DNA of 32,999 bases, from assembly GCA_002361595.1 (NCBI GenBank), contig DETJ01000056.1:1-32999 (forward strand), read 5' to 3'. Each line of letters starts with the position of its first letter. Positions within the stretch are counted from its first letter, which is position 1. The translations under genes and the position numbers were made by a program. This document shows positions 10,607-18,457 of the stretch, piece by piece. The stretch comes from Patescibacteria group bacterium UBA3291. GTDB lineage: Bacteria > Patescibacteriota > Gracilibacteria > Absconditabacterales > Absconditicoccaceae. Under the pieces are notes generated by a model. The model saw only the letters and a program-made list of their open reading frames with translations, made no database searches and was not told the DNA's origin.

Positions 10607-11875
10607 TTATTTAAAATAAGTTACTAATTCCTTTGCCAATATATTAGAAAACATTGGCGGAACTGCATTACCTATCTGCTTAAAAATAGATGTCCTCGAT
10701 CATTCAAATTTAAAATCATCCGGAAAAGTTTGAATTCTTGCTGCCTCTCTTATACTTAAAGAACGATTTTGTTTGATATCAGGGTGGATATAATAATGTC
10801 CATCAGAGGAAATATGAGCAACAATTGTACTTGTAATCTTATCTTTTCATGCGACAACATTAAAACGATTTTGAAAAGATTCTACATTTTTATGTGTTAT
10901 CAAATTTTCCGGCAGATCTCTATATTGTAGTTTTTCTCATCTATTGTATTTTTTAACAGCTATTTTATAGATTTCTCTATCTAGTTTTCTAATAGGTCTT
11001 GTTCTATGATCTAAAACAAATTCGAACATTTTCTTCCTGATTCAAAGTTTTTCTAATATTTCATTTTCCGATTGGTATTTCATCAACTCTTTTCATCATC
11101 AATTTTGTATTTTCGGAAGATCTTTTAAAAAGTCATTTACTATATATGTATAATTTTTTTTATACTTCGAAAAGTCTGGATAAGTTGAAATCACATTATT
11201 TCCTTTCTTCCATCAAATAATTATAAGTCTTCTTCTATTTTGAGGGATTCAATAATCTGGCATATATTGTTCTTTAACTTGTATCTCATATCATATATCA
11301 TCCATAGCATTTTTTATATCTTGAAAATATTTTCAACTTCATGCAGTTCTCAATCCTGGGACATTCTCAAAAACAAATATTTTTGGCGATAAATCTCTTA
11401 GAAACTTAACGTATTGTTTGTATAAAAAATTTCTTGGATCTTTTTCGATTTTTTTTCAAATCCTTGCTCTTCATATTTGTGAATAAGTCTGACATGGAGG
11501 TCATCAGATTATAATATCTAAACTCTGTCATTTTAAATTTTCTTTAATTTGTTCCAATAGTTTTTGATAAGTATCATCCGAAATCTCTTTATTATAAACC
11601 ATATTTATATCTTTTTGTAATCAATATTTCTCGATAATTTTTTGTCTTTCTATTTTTCAATATAAAAAATCCTTCTCTTCATCTAGAAGATTATTCTTTT
11701 GTAAAAACTTTGATACAATTCTTGATTTTAAGGTTTCACATGCACTTGGATTCATTTCTATATGTCATACAAACATATAAGGTTCTTGAAAAAATCATTC
11801 AGTCAATCATCAGCATCAAGAAAAAAGGTCTAATACTGAAATTTTACGATCGTTCATAAAAAATGATAATTTCAT
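10607..11875 (-). CDS. DNA (cytosine-5-)-methyltransferase
   Basis: This 422-residue protein has a complete set of C5-methylase motifs in order: motif I VLDLFSGCGGL (SAM binding), motif IV GGPPCQTYSQ with catalytic C128, motif VI FENVPGL, motif VIII QNRRRL, motif IX REAARIQTFP and motif X QIGNAVPP. The target-recognition region lies between VIII and IX and is short; the site cannot be read from sequence. It would methylate cytosine C5 in DNA, using S-adenosylmethionine. No restriction endonuclease or Vsr gene is adjacent; the kinase/receiver pair follows in the same operon. By hand count 24 of 28 glycines are TGA, including four in motif I. Confidence 0.92.
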
Positions 11876-11890
11876 ATAAATTTTGTTGTT

Positions 11891-11918
11891 AATATAATAA
11901 AAATTTTAAATTAAGCAA
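11891..11918 (-). promoter_or_regulatory. Promoter of the methylase-kinase-receiver operon
   Basis: On the minus strand, TTGCTT (11918-11913), a 16-nt spacer and TATATT (11896-11891) lie 15 nt before the methylase start. Transcription would start almost at the ATG, giving a very short or absent leader. The region 11876-12008 holds no gene. Confidence 0.5.
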
Positions 11919-12008
11919 ATCTTTTTTAATTTGACTACATAGTTGGCATATTATTGATATTTTATAAGATTAATATTTTTTAGTATATCTTTATTTACCT
12001 TTTCCCAT

Positions 12009-12674
12009 CTATTTAGAAATTAATATTTCTTCTGGATTCATAATATATTCATAACATTTTTCGGCGTAAAGAACATCTCATTCACAATATTTTTCTATCC
12101 AATCAAAATTATTTGCTAATAATGCAGATGCAACATATTCTCATGTTCATTCAGATTTTGGAGATTCTCATAATAGAGTAATTGATAATAAATCTAATGA
12201 GCATCAAAATGATGTATGTTTCCAAATCTGCATAACATCCACCATTACATCATCTAACTCCCATGGTTTAACATTAGCTATATCTAATCACATAGGGGGG
12301 AGATATCAGTTTATGATATACCTCTTCCAAAGAAAAGGTATATCAAAATTATAAATATTAAATCATCATAACCTATTCATTTGCTGATGTAGGATAGGAA
12401 AGACTTCTTCTAATAATTTCTTTTCATCAGAATCCTTAATTGATATAGTTTTTACCTTATCTCATAATTTAAAACTTACACATACAACTTTTGAGAATTC
12501 AGGATAAACTGAAGCTTTTTTAATGTATCAATTGAATGTTCATTCGATTCATTCATTAGTTTCAGATTTCTTTTCCCATAATCTTCTTTTAGGATAAGTT
12601 GCTCGTTCAACCTCCGTTAAACATTCAGGAGCAGTTTCTATATCAAACCATAAAATACTTTTATTGTCCTTCAT
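12009..12674 (-). CDS. Phage 3'-5' exonuclease, PolB/DnaQ-like
   Basis: This 221-residue protein matches the DEDDy exonuclease layout of PolB-type proofreading domains. Exo I is WFDIETAP (D11, E13), Exo II is GFNIYNFDIPFL (about residues 104-115), and Exo III is around YCEGDVLYAEKCY near the C-terminus. It would degrade DNA from 3' ends in phage replication or recombination. The start overlaps the stop of the upstream OB-like gene by 14 nt. Several glycines are TGA; the frame is free of TAA/TAG. Confidence 0.75.
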
Positions 12675-13044
12675 ATTTCTTTTTCATCCAATCATATAAA
12701 ACATCAAAGTTTTCTTTATAAAACTCAAATTCTACAGTTCAATTATTTACTAATTGAGTTGCACATTGCATAGCACATACAACTAATTGAGCATTTGCAT
12801 TATTACTAAATCATCATGAATATTTTTTCTTTTCCCTTCTTTCTACAATATTTTTAAATCAATTCTGATCTTTAATCACATAAGTTAATTCCATTCAAAC
12901 AGTTACTCAGTCCTCAGATTTTTTAAGCATTGAGCCTTCATCTCAATTTTCCATTTTAACTACAAATCTAAACATTTTTCACATTGATGTATCTACTTCT
13001 TTAGTAGAAATAATATTTGCAATTTTTGATGTTCTTTCGTCCAT
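12661..13044 (-). CDS. Phage OB-fold-like DNA-binding protein (putative)
   Basis: This 127-residue protein has an N-terminal strand-rich half (ERTSKIANIISTKEV, FRFVVKMENG, VGMELTYVIKDQNGFKNI) with the rhythm of small phage OB-fold single-strand-binding proteins. A Lys-rich, Gly-containing linker follows, then a helical tail (AQLVVCAMQCATQLV). I recall phage proteins with the same layout next to exonucleases and recombinases, and it lies directly before the exonuclease gene with overlapping ends. Single-strand DNA binding is inference from pattern and context. Confidence 0.5.
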
Positions 13045-13052
13045 TTTAATAA

Positions 13053-13292
13053 TTAATTAAATAATAAATCAGTAATTTTGTCATTTGCATACTCTTGTCA
13101 TTTAGTCTGCTGCAGTCAATAAATATCATCTTCACATACTCATCTTTCAGTCATATCAACATAAAACTTTTCATCCAATAAGTCCCTGAAGAACTTTTCT
13201 ATAGTTTCATATCATTCTGCTAAATCTGTTCATGATCTAATATCACTAATTGCTTTTCGCAATTGTCTTTGTTCATATATTGTCCATCTCAT
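13053..13292 (-). CDS. Small hypothetical phage protein
   Basis: This 79-residue soluble, mostly helical acidic protein (MRWTIYEQRQLRKAI...) has no recognisable domain. It lies in the minus-strand phage replication block, 8 nt upstream of the OB-like gene's start and 24 nt downstream of the DUF6291 gene's stop. The start ATG at 13292 is the first in an open frame that needs TGA as Gly at four positions. Confidence 0.6.
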
Positions 13293-13316
13293 TTTAATCC
13301 AATGTTATGAAATAAA

Positions 13317-14084
13317 CTATACCATAGCCGTTTTCTTGCATAGACTCTCTCTGAAATTTTGTAAATTCAAACGAATCTCATTTCTTTCTTCTTCTGTAAG
13401 TTCTTTAGTTTCCTCAATTTTAACTTCTTGCTTTTTTCTTCATGTGAAATATTCATCATCATATCTTCATTCATTTAACCATCATTGTGGCCATTTAATA
13501 AATTGATCTTCAACTTTTTTTAATCTGATTTCTCTTGCATAATCTGATGCTTTTTGAGTTATGTAATCTGAATCAACTCATGAAGCTATTCTTTTATTCC
13601 ATGCTTCATATGCTTTTACTTTTCATTTCTTTTTTGGATAAACATTCCAAAATTTCTCAAATTCTTCAGAATAAATTTTCCTTGCTCAAACGGCAGTTTG
13701 AGTATTATTTATTTCTTTTTTTTGTTCTTTATTCATCGTTCTTTGTTCATTGTTCGTAGTTCTTTGTTCTTGGTTGTTTTGGGTTGTCCTTTGGTTGTCT
13801 TCTGGTTGTTTTAACATGTTTTGAAAGCTCTTAACTGCATTTTGATTTCATTTAGGAGCTCATCATTTCTTTCAATTTTCTATAGCAGCTTTAGCAAGCT
13901 TAACTGATTTGTCTACTGAGAATCTAGATCATTCAAATAGAGCATAAGCGATTGGATCATCATCAAGTTTTGGTTCAATACCCATGAATGCATATTGCAT
14001 AATAGCATCCAATGTATTTCATCTTACTTCTTTTGGAAATTTCGCCAAAATCTCGTATTGATCCGCAAAATATTGGATATACAT
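13317..14084 (-). CDS. DUF6291-type phage replication-module protein
   Basis: This 255-residue protein's N-terminal 60 residues (EILAKFPKEVRGNTLDAI, then YAFMGIEPKLDDDPIAYALFE) match my recollection of DUF6291, found in phage replication modules. A basic Gly-rich linker and a low-complexity Asn/Gln/Thr/Glu stretch follow (about residues 100-130, repetitive at DNA level). A C-terminal helical domain (FEKFWNVYPKKKGKVKAYEAW) resembles the C-terminal domain of phage replication initiators. It probably acts early in replication. The start is uncertain: the frame stays open to 14160 without another ATG, so a non-ATG start is possible. Confidence 0.65.
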
Positions 14085-14197
14085 AATACAAGTGATAGAA
14101 GATAAAACTTTATCAAACAGGGAATATAACTGAGATTGCTCTTGCACATATTCTGGTTGAAAGTTCCACTATCGGTTCGTCAATCAACGAGCAGAAA

Positions 14198-14239
14198 CAA
14201 AAAGAGCAGGATGAGATGTGTCTATCTCAGTTCCTGCTC
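14198..14239 (-). terminator. Strong intrinsic terminator (minus strand)
   Basis: Reading the minus strand, GAGCAGGA pairs with TCCTGCTC and an inner TGAGAT/ATCTCA pair closes a 6-nt loop, with a 2-nt bulge. TTTTTGTTT follows. It ends whatever is transcribed leftward from 14240-14384. Confidence 0.8.
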
Positions 14240-14384
14240 CTTATCTAGAATTGAAGCAAGAAAGAGAAATAGCATCTCGGAAGCTGTGGATCTTCTGAAA
14301 TGCTATTTACCTTTCCTACTAAGTAATAGCTCCACAGCAAATTTTAGTCAATATAGCTGTGAAGACTACCTATGCCCGCACAAT
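14240..14384 (-). ncRNA. Candidate structured RNA between two terminators
   Basis: The segment lies between two minus-strand intrinsic terminators and is richer in GC and pairing than its surroundings. Hairpin A is CACAGC/GCTGTG (14333-14361). Hairpin B is AAATAGCAT/ATGCTATTT (14267-14308) with an inner GAAG/CTTC. The apical part of B (14283-14290) is perfectly complementary over 8 nt to 14331-14338 in the base of A, so a pseudoknot or switch is possible. A 91-codon plus-strand frame crosses it but has no credible protein character. It lacks the SRP motif CCGGAAGG, RNase P core boxes and a tmRNA tRNA-like end, so I cannot name it. The strand is inferred from the terminators. Confidence 0.35.
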
Positions 14385-14415
14385 AAAAAAGTCTTCAGCG
14401 TTGAGAACTGAAGAC
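14385..14415 (-). terminator. Terminator of the tRNA(CAU) gene
   Basis: On the minus strand GTCTTCAG-TTCTCAACG-CTGAAGAC forms a perfect 8-bp stem followed by TTTTTTATT, 36 nt after the tRNA 3' end. Confidence 0.85.
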
Positions 14416-14450
14416 ATTCGTATTTTTGATATGATTTACGGCTTTACATC

Positions 14451-14523
14451 TGGGCGTGGCTGGGTTCGAACCAGCGACCAATCGGTTATGAGCCGACTGC
14501 TCTAACCACTGAGCTACACACCC
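14451..14523 (-). tRNA. tRNA-Met(CAU), or tRNA-Ile2 if lysidine-modified
   Basis: A complete 73-nt cloverleaf lies on the minus strand: acceptor GGGTGTG/CACGCCC (one T-G pair), D arm with AGCTCAGTGGTTAGAGC, anticodon arm GTCGG-CTCATAA-CCGAT with anticodon CAU, T arm GCTGG-TTCGAAC-CCAGC and discriminator A. CCA is not encoded. The anticodon stem lacks the three G-C pairs of initiators and position 1 pairs normally, so it is an elongator Met or an Ile2 tRNA. It borders the phage-like region on its 3' side, a typical integration position. Confidence 0.93.
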
Positions 14524-14546
14524 ATCTGTGACTTGTGGCACTTAGC

Positions 14547-14574
14547 ATAATAATAAACTACATCTAAAAATCAA
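14547..14574 (-). promoter_or_regulatory. Promoter of the tRNA(CAU) gene
   Basis: On the minus strand TTGATT (14574-14569), 16 nt and TATTAT (14552-14547) lie about 24 nt before the mature tRNA 5' end. Confidence 0.5.
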
Positions 14575-14629
14575 GTCAGAGTTTTCTCTTTTTTTTACAA
14601 TTAAAATTCATATATCATGACTATGATAT

Positions 14630-14711
14630 GCTGAGGTGGTGGAACTGGTAGACACGTACGTTTCAGGTGCGTATGTAGCAATACATGGGGGTTCGAGTCC
14701 CCTCCTCAGCA
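14630..14711 (+). tRNA. tRNA-Leu(CAG)
   Basis: Class II tRNA of 82 nt: acceptor GCTGAGG/CCTCAGC, D arm GGTGGAACTGGTAGACAC, anticodon arm TACGT-TTCAGGT-GCGTA with anticodon CAG, a short variable arm (ATGTAGCAATACAT), T arm GGGGG-TTCGAGT-CCCCT and discriminator A. CCA is not encoded. A T-run follows within a few bases. Confidence 0.93.
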
Positions 14712-14737
14712 TTTTTTAAAAAATTAAAAAAAACTGA

Positions 14738-15097
14738 TTAGAGATAATCTGGATCATAATGCGAAATTGGATAAACTATTATACTAACATAAGCTCCAGA
14801 TTTAGTATTGTGTTTATTTGTGATTCCATTTTTCTGATTATAATAAAATCATTCTGGCAAAACTAATTTTTCTACACCTACAGAAGAAAAAATAAATCAT
14901 CTATCAGGATCTGTCTCTATTTGCACATTTGGATTTAATCTTTTGACTTCCTCTATAGCAACATCTGAAAAAATTATGTCTTTTTTTTCTTCTAAAATTT
15001 CTCATAATTCTGTATCAGTTTCTTGCTTTACTTCTTCTACTGCTGAAGTTCTAGAGATTTCAGAATCTGGATGTAAGATTTCGTGTAATTTTGACAT
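14738..15097 (-). CDS. Hypothetical protein
   Basis: This 119-residue soluble protein has an acidic helical first half (Glu/Lys-rich, about residues 15-55) and a C-terminal strand-rich half (FIFSSVGVEKLVLPEGFYYN, SGAYVSIIVYP). No family is recognised. Only three glycine codons are TGA, each consistent with the frame. It lies just outside the phage-like region, convergent with tRNA-Leu. The AT-rich region upstream of it holds the ppa promoter on the other strand. Confidence 0.6.
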
Positions 15098-15226
15098 TAT
15101 GATATCGAGAGAAGATATAAATATTTTATTGTTTGTATATGTACATATTTTTATATAAAAGTCAATATAAAATATATTTTTATTTATATATATTTATTTT
15201 ATATGTCCAAAATAATTATGTAAAAT

Positions 15227-15255
15227 TTGCATTTTTTATGGGAAAGTCTTATAAT
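15227..15255 (+). promoter_or_regulatory. Promoter of ppa
   Basis: TTGCAT (15227-15232), a 17-nt spacer and a perfect TATAAT (15250-15255) lie 36 nt before the ppa start. This is the best sigma-70-type promoter match in the window. Confidence 0.75.
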
Positions 15256-15291
15256 TGATTTGATTAGTGTTTTATTTTTTATTTTTCATAC

Positions 15292-15843
15292 ATGCATTTA
15301 GTCAAAGATATTTCAGCATTCGCAGACCAAGAAAAATGATATATTAATGTCATAGTGGATGTACCTAAGTGATCAAATAATAAATATGAATACGATCATA
15401 AACTTGGATGTTTCAAATTGGATCGTGTAATTCATAGTAGTATGTACTACCCTGTAGATTATGGATTTATTCCTCAAACATTATCTCTTGACTGAGACCC
15501 ATGTGATGTGTGTCTTTTGGTGACTAATCCTACATTTCCATGATGTTTAATTAAAGCTAGACCTATTTGAATTTTGTACACATCCGATAATGCATGAGAT
15601 GATCCAAAGATTATAGCAGTACCTACTAGCGATGTAGATCCTAGATGGGATGAAGTTCATGATATCGATGATTTATGACATCATATGAAGGAGGAATTAT
15701 TTACAATTTTTAAACAGATTAAATTTTTGGAACATGAAAAATATGATAAAGTGGAAGTGAGAGAATTCTGAAGCGTAGAAGATGCTGAAAAAGAAATTTT
15801 GACATCTATGCATAGATATCAGGAATCATTAAAGGATGAATAG
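15292..15843 (+). CDS. ppa: Inorganic pyrophosphatase (family I)
   Basis: This 183-residue protein, the usual bacterial length, hydrolyses pyrophosphate to two phosphates in the cytosol and pulls nucleic-acid and protein synthesis forward. Family I landmarks are all present: NKYEYDHKLG, the YPVDYGFIP segment, the metal-binding signature LDGDPCDVCLL, KIIAVP, and the C-terminal EVREFGSVEDAEKEI. The glycine of the DGDPxD signature is TGA. It is transcribed from its own strong promoter. Two small secreted/membrane ORFs follow, then the ribosomal-protein run. Confidence 0.93.
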
Positions 15844-15869
15844 ATTTTTATTATTTTGCTCAAAGTGAT

Positions 15870-16049
15870 ATGAAAAAGTTTATGAAGTTATTCCTATTAA
15901 CGTTATGTTCATGATTCTTGTTTTTATGATTTAGTAATGCTCAGAATTTAGAATGGAATGATTCTCTTACAGGCGAATATGAATCAGCAGAAAGTTGAAG
16001 TTTTACTGTTTGAAGCCGAGAGAATCCAAATTTCGAATATAATACGTAA
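15870..16049 (+). CDS. Short secreted ORF, possibly the 5' part of a split gene
   Basis: This 59-residue product is mostly a signal peptide (KKFMKLFLLTLCSGFLFL, cleavage near SNA-Q) plus about 35 acidic residues ending at TAA (16047-16049). The same reading frame continues past the TAA, and a membrane-protein ORF begins 24 nt later in that frame. A signal peptide with so short a mature part is unusual, so this may be the 5' fragment of one gene broken by a nonsense mutation. It could also be a genuine small secreted peptide. Confidence 0.5.
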
Positions 16050-16073
16050 TATGGGGAGGTTTGTCCTTGTGAC

Positions 16074-16463
16074 ATGTTTGTTATAGTTATTTTCAAGATG
16101 ATTCTATCCTGAATCTGAATAATATTATGAATATTATTGATAGCTTTAACTGTAAAGGCTGTAATATTGTATAAAAAATTTAAAGATACATCAAAAGACA
16201 CTCACCTATTTTATATCCCAGTTTTAAACCTGTATTCTATATCTAAAATAACCATTTGAAAAAGTCGATTTTTCTGTGTAATGTTGCTTATTTGTTTCTT
16301 TGGGTATAGTGTATATGAAAATATGCATCGTGATAATAGTTGCTGTCCTGATCCATCACGACAAGATTATACATGAATTATTGTATGAATTTCAGCTATT
16401 ATAATTTTATGAGAGTTATTATCATGATTATCTAAATTTAATAAAAAAGATTCTACCAAATAA
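16074..16463 (+). CDS. Small membrane protein (DUF5684-like segment), possible 3' part of a split gene
   Basis: Starting from the ATG at 16074 this gives 129 residues with three transmembrane segments (about 1-26, 60-80, 102-118). Between the first two lies HLFYIPVLNLYSISKI, which resembles the YIPxxNLY motif of DUF5684/signal-peptidase-associated membrane proteins. A Cys/Pro-rich loop (NSCCPDPSRQD) precedes the last segment. It is in frame with the secreted ORF just upstream, separated only by one TAA and 24 nt. No function can be assigned. Confidence 0.5.
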
Positions 16464-16505
16464 TCTTCTGACAAAATAAAATAATCTGATTTTCTTAATT
16501 TTTAC

Positions 16506-16533
16506 TTGCATTTTAATTATTTTTAAGTATATT
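16506..16533 (+). promoter_or_regulatory. Promoter of the rplJ ribosomal/RNA-polymerase run
   Basis: TTGCAT (16506-16511), a 16-nt spacer and TATATT (16528-16533) lie immediately before the L10 leader, so the transcript would begin at or near the leader's first helix. Confidence 0.55.
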
Positions 16534-16540
16534 ATATTTA

Positions 16541-16612
16541 GCTTTGCCTGAGACAGTAGGTAAATTTTGATGCAGAAATGTAGCGAAATCGTAAATCCTA
16601 CCGAGGTTATAT
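16541..16612 (+). ncRNA. Ribosomal protein L10 leader
   Basis: The segment contains the two conserved halves of L10 leaders: GAGACAGTAGGTAAATTTTG on the 5' side and AAATCCTACCGAGGTTA on the 3' side. AGTAGG pairs with CCTACC and the flanking AAATTT/AAAT arms, leaving the internal GAGAC...GAGG loop expected for L10/L12 binding. In other bacteria the L10(L12) complex binds this element and represses its own operon. It sits about 100 nt upstream of rplJ, the expected place. Confidence 0.85.
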
Positions 16613-16663
16613 TATTCTTTTCAACGAAAATCAATTATCAGATTTTTGTAGATATATAATATG

Positions 16664-16690
16664 ACCCACCTCAAAGCGGGTTATTTTTAT
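16664..16690 (+). terminator. Possible attenuator between L10 leader and rplJ
   Basis: ACCC pairs with GGGT and an inner C-G pair across an A/C mismatch; the T-rich tract TTATTTTTATTTC follows. The stem is weak, but its place between leader and rplJ fits transcription attenuation controlled by the leader, as described for Firmicutes L10 leaders. Confidence 0.45.
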
Positions 16691-16707
16691 TTCTTATCTA
16701 CGTGAGT

Positions 16708-17223
16708 ATGGCGATTTCTAGAGACCAAAAAAAACAGCTCATCGAGCAATACGTTTCTGATCTCAACGCTGCTCACAATGTTGTAATAGTTCAGCAGAAT
16801 GCACTTCCTGTACTAGAATCTACAAAGGTTCGTAAAGAAGTTCTTGGTGCTGAATGAAAATTCAACGTTGTTCGTAAGAGACTTTTCATGAAGGCTCTTG
16901 AGCAGGCTGGATATGAAGCAGTTGCTTTGGATCAGCTAGAAGGTTCTATCGTAGTTCTCTATGCTAATGGTGATGAATATGCTCCATTGAAAGTAGTGAA
17001 CAAATATGCAAAACAGTTTGCTAGCGATAAAACTTCAAAAACTGGCTTCAAATTTCTTGGAGCATGGTACGACAAAAAGTGGAGTGATGGAGCGTATGTT
17101 ACAGAACTTGCAAACATCCCTTCAAGAGAAGAACTTTTGTCAAAATTGGCTTACCTGTTCAACTACCCTGTACAATCATTTGCATGTGTTGTTGACCAGA
17201 TTGCAAAAAAACAAGAAGCATAA
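16708..17223 (+). CDS. rplJ: 50S ribosomal protein L10
   Basis: This 171-residue protein is of normal L10 length. L10 anchors the L7/L12 stalk to the 23S rRNA GTPase centre. Family features include the N-terminal MAISRDQKKQLIEQYVSDL helix, the GKFNVVRKRLFMKAL segment (rRNA binding) and the C-terminal helix SREELLSKLAYLFNYPVQSFACVV, which binds L12 dimers. Only one glycine (in GAEGKFN, 16855-16857) is TGA. An in-frame GTG two codons upstream is an alternative start. It is preceded by the L10 leader and followed 73 nt later by rplL. Confidence 0.93.
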
Positions 17224-17296
17224 ATCTAATTTCAGATTTAATTGTTTCACAAATTTAGTGCAGTATTTATATTTATCTTTCTATTAATTATTTATC

Positions 17297-17683
17297 ATGG
17301 AACTTACTAAAAATCAACAACAGGTTATTGACCTTATAAAAGAAATGTCTGCCGTTGAATTAAACGGACTTGTAAAAGCTATCGAAGAGGAATTTGGTGT
17401 TAGTGCTGCTGCTATGGTTGTAGCTGGTGGAGCTGCTGGTGGAGCTGCTGCTGCAGATGCAGGTGCTGCTTCTGATTCAGTAAATGTAGAACTTACTGAA
17501 GCTGGACAACAGAAAATCGCTGTAATTAAAGTAGTTAAAGAAGTATTAGGAATCGATCTTAAAGCTGCTAAAGACTTAGTTGAAGCTGCTCCAAAGATTA
17601 TTAAAGAAAATGTTAAAACTGAAGAGGCTGAAGCTCTTAAAGCTAAATTGACTGAAGCTGGAGCTACTGTAAACTTCAAATAG
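17297..17683 (+). CDS. rplL: 50S ribosomal protein L7/L12
   Basis: This 128-residue protein forms the flexible stalk that recruits translation factors. It shows the N-terminal dimerisation helix (VIDLIKEMSAVELNGLVKAI), the Ala/Gly hinge (about residues 44-58) and a C-terminal domain with the conserved KIAVIKVVKEVLGIDLKAAK motif and an LVEAAPKIIKE stretch. By hand count all 10 glycines are GGA or GGT and none is TGA, in sharp contrast to accessory genes. The leader between rplJ and rplL has only a small AAATCT/AGATTT hairpin. Confidence 0.96.
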   Translation: MELTKNQQQVIDLIKEMSAVELNGLVKAIEEEFGVSAAAMVVAGGAAGGAAAADAGAASDSVNVELTEAGQQKIAVIKVVKEVLGIDLKAAKDLVEAAPKIIKENVKTEEAEALKAKLTEAGATVNFK

Positions 17684-17702
17684 TATTATTTCTAAAAAAA
17701 TA

Positions 17703-17753
17703 GGAGAAATCTGAATTTTTAAGCACATGATGTATGAAATTTAGATTTTCTCC
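17703..17753 (+). promoter_or_regulatory. Long hairpin between rplL and rpsB
   Basis: GGAGAAATCTGAATTT pairs with AAATTTAGATTTTCTCC (one bulge, one G-T pair) around an 18-nt loop. No T-run follows, so it is not a standard terminator. It ends 32 nt before rpsB and could be a processing site, an RNA stabiliser for the abundant rplL message, or an rpsB leader element. Confidence 0.5.
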
Positions 17754-17785
17754 AAAATCTATTTTATATTTTGTGTTAAAACCGT

Positions 17786-18445
17786 ATGGTAACAGCTCAA
17801 CAAGTGATGGATGCTCAAGTACATCTATGATCACTCAAAAATGAATCTCACCCAAAAACTTCTCAATATTGGGCTGAGGTAACTAATGGATTAGTAGTTA
17901 TCAATCCAGAAATCATCGCTAATCAGATTAATGCTTTGCATGACAAATTAGCTGAAGCTAAGAAAGAATGAAAAGAAATCTTGGTAGTATGTGAAAAGAA
18001 AATGTACGCTCAAGACTTAGAGGAACTTTCAAAGAAACTCTGATTCTCTTTCTTAAATTACAAGATTCCTGGAGGATTCCTTACAAATTTTGATACTTTC
18101 AAAAAGAGAATCGATAATATCAATGAAATGGCTAGTTTCTTGGAAAGTGAAGAATTCAAATCACTCACAAAGAAAGAGCAGCTTGTTTATAAAAGAAAAT
18201 TTCTTAGAGCAAATAAAGTTTATAAATGAGTAACTAAATTAACTAGAAGACCTGATATCGTTGTAGTAATTGATGGAACTATGTTAGGAAATTTCCTTGA
18301 TGAAACAAAGAGACTTCAAAACTTGGAAACTATAGTTCTTGCTTCTACAGATTTCCCAAGATATCGACCTGAAGATGAAATTGTAATGACGAACGTAGCT
18401 TCTCACACAAGTATTGATTTTGTTGTTAAGAATCTATTATCTTAA
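17786..18445 (+). CDS. rpsB: 30S ribosomal protein S2
   Basis: This 219-residue protein, slightly short for the family, shows VMDAQVHLGSLKNESHPKT (the family's LLdAGvHfGH..rwnPKm start), KIPGGFLTNFDTFKKRI (the GGTLTNF motif) and RRPDIVVVIDG (the lPDlvfviD motif). The usual G-H of the first motif reads LGS here, and the C-terminal GNDDA signature is replaced by VASHTSIDFVV, so it is a divergent S2. S2 joins late in 30S assembly and contacts S1 and the 16S head region. The pairing with tsf downstream supports the call, although a membrane-protein gene intervenes. Confidence 0.85.
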
Positions 18446-18457
18446 TTCTTTTTCTAT

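Noticed and set aside
14240..14384. 6S, SRP, RNase P or tmRNA
   Set aside because: None of the diagnostic motifs is present (SRP CCGGAAGG tip, RNase P core boxes, tmRNA tRNA-like end), and the segment is short for tmRNA or RNase P.
14136..14411. 91-codon plus-strand ORF
   Set aside because: It lies over the hairpin-rich segment and tRNA terminator, has a Ser/Arg/Cys-rich composition without domain character, and uses no TGA glycine; most likely a chance frame.
14630..14711. UGA-decoding glycine tRNA within the window
   Set aside because: The complete tRNA genes have anticodons CAU and CAG; the partial right-edge tRNA lacks its anticodon, so no tRNA-Gly(UCA) can be claimed here.
16428..16634. 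68-codon minus-strand ORF
   Set aside because: It crosses the L10 leader and promoter on the opposite strand and resembles no protein.
17314..17679. 121-codon minus-strand ORF
   Set aside because: It is the antisense shadow of rplL; its Ala/Ser-rich sequence mirrors the L12 hinge and helices.
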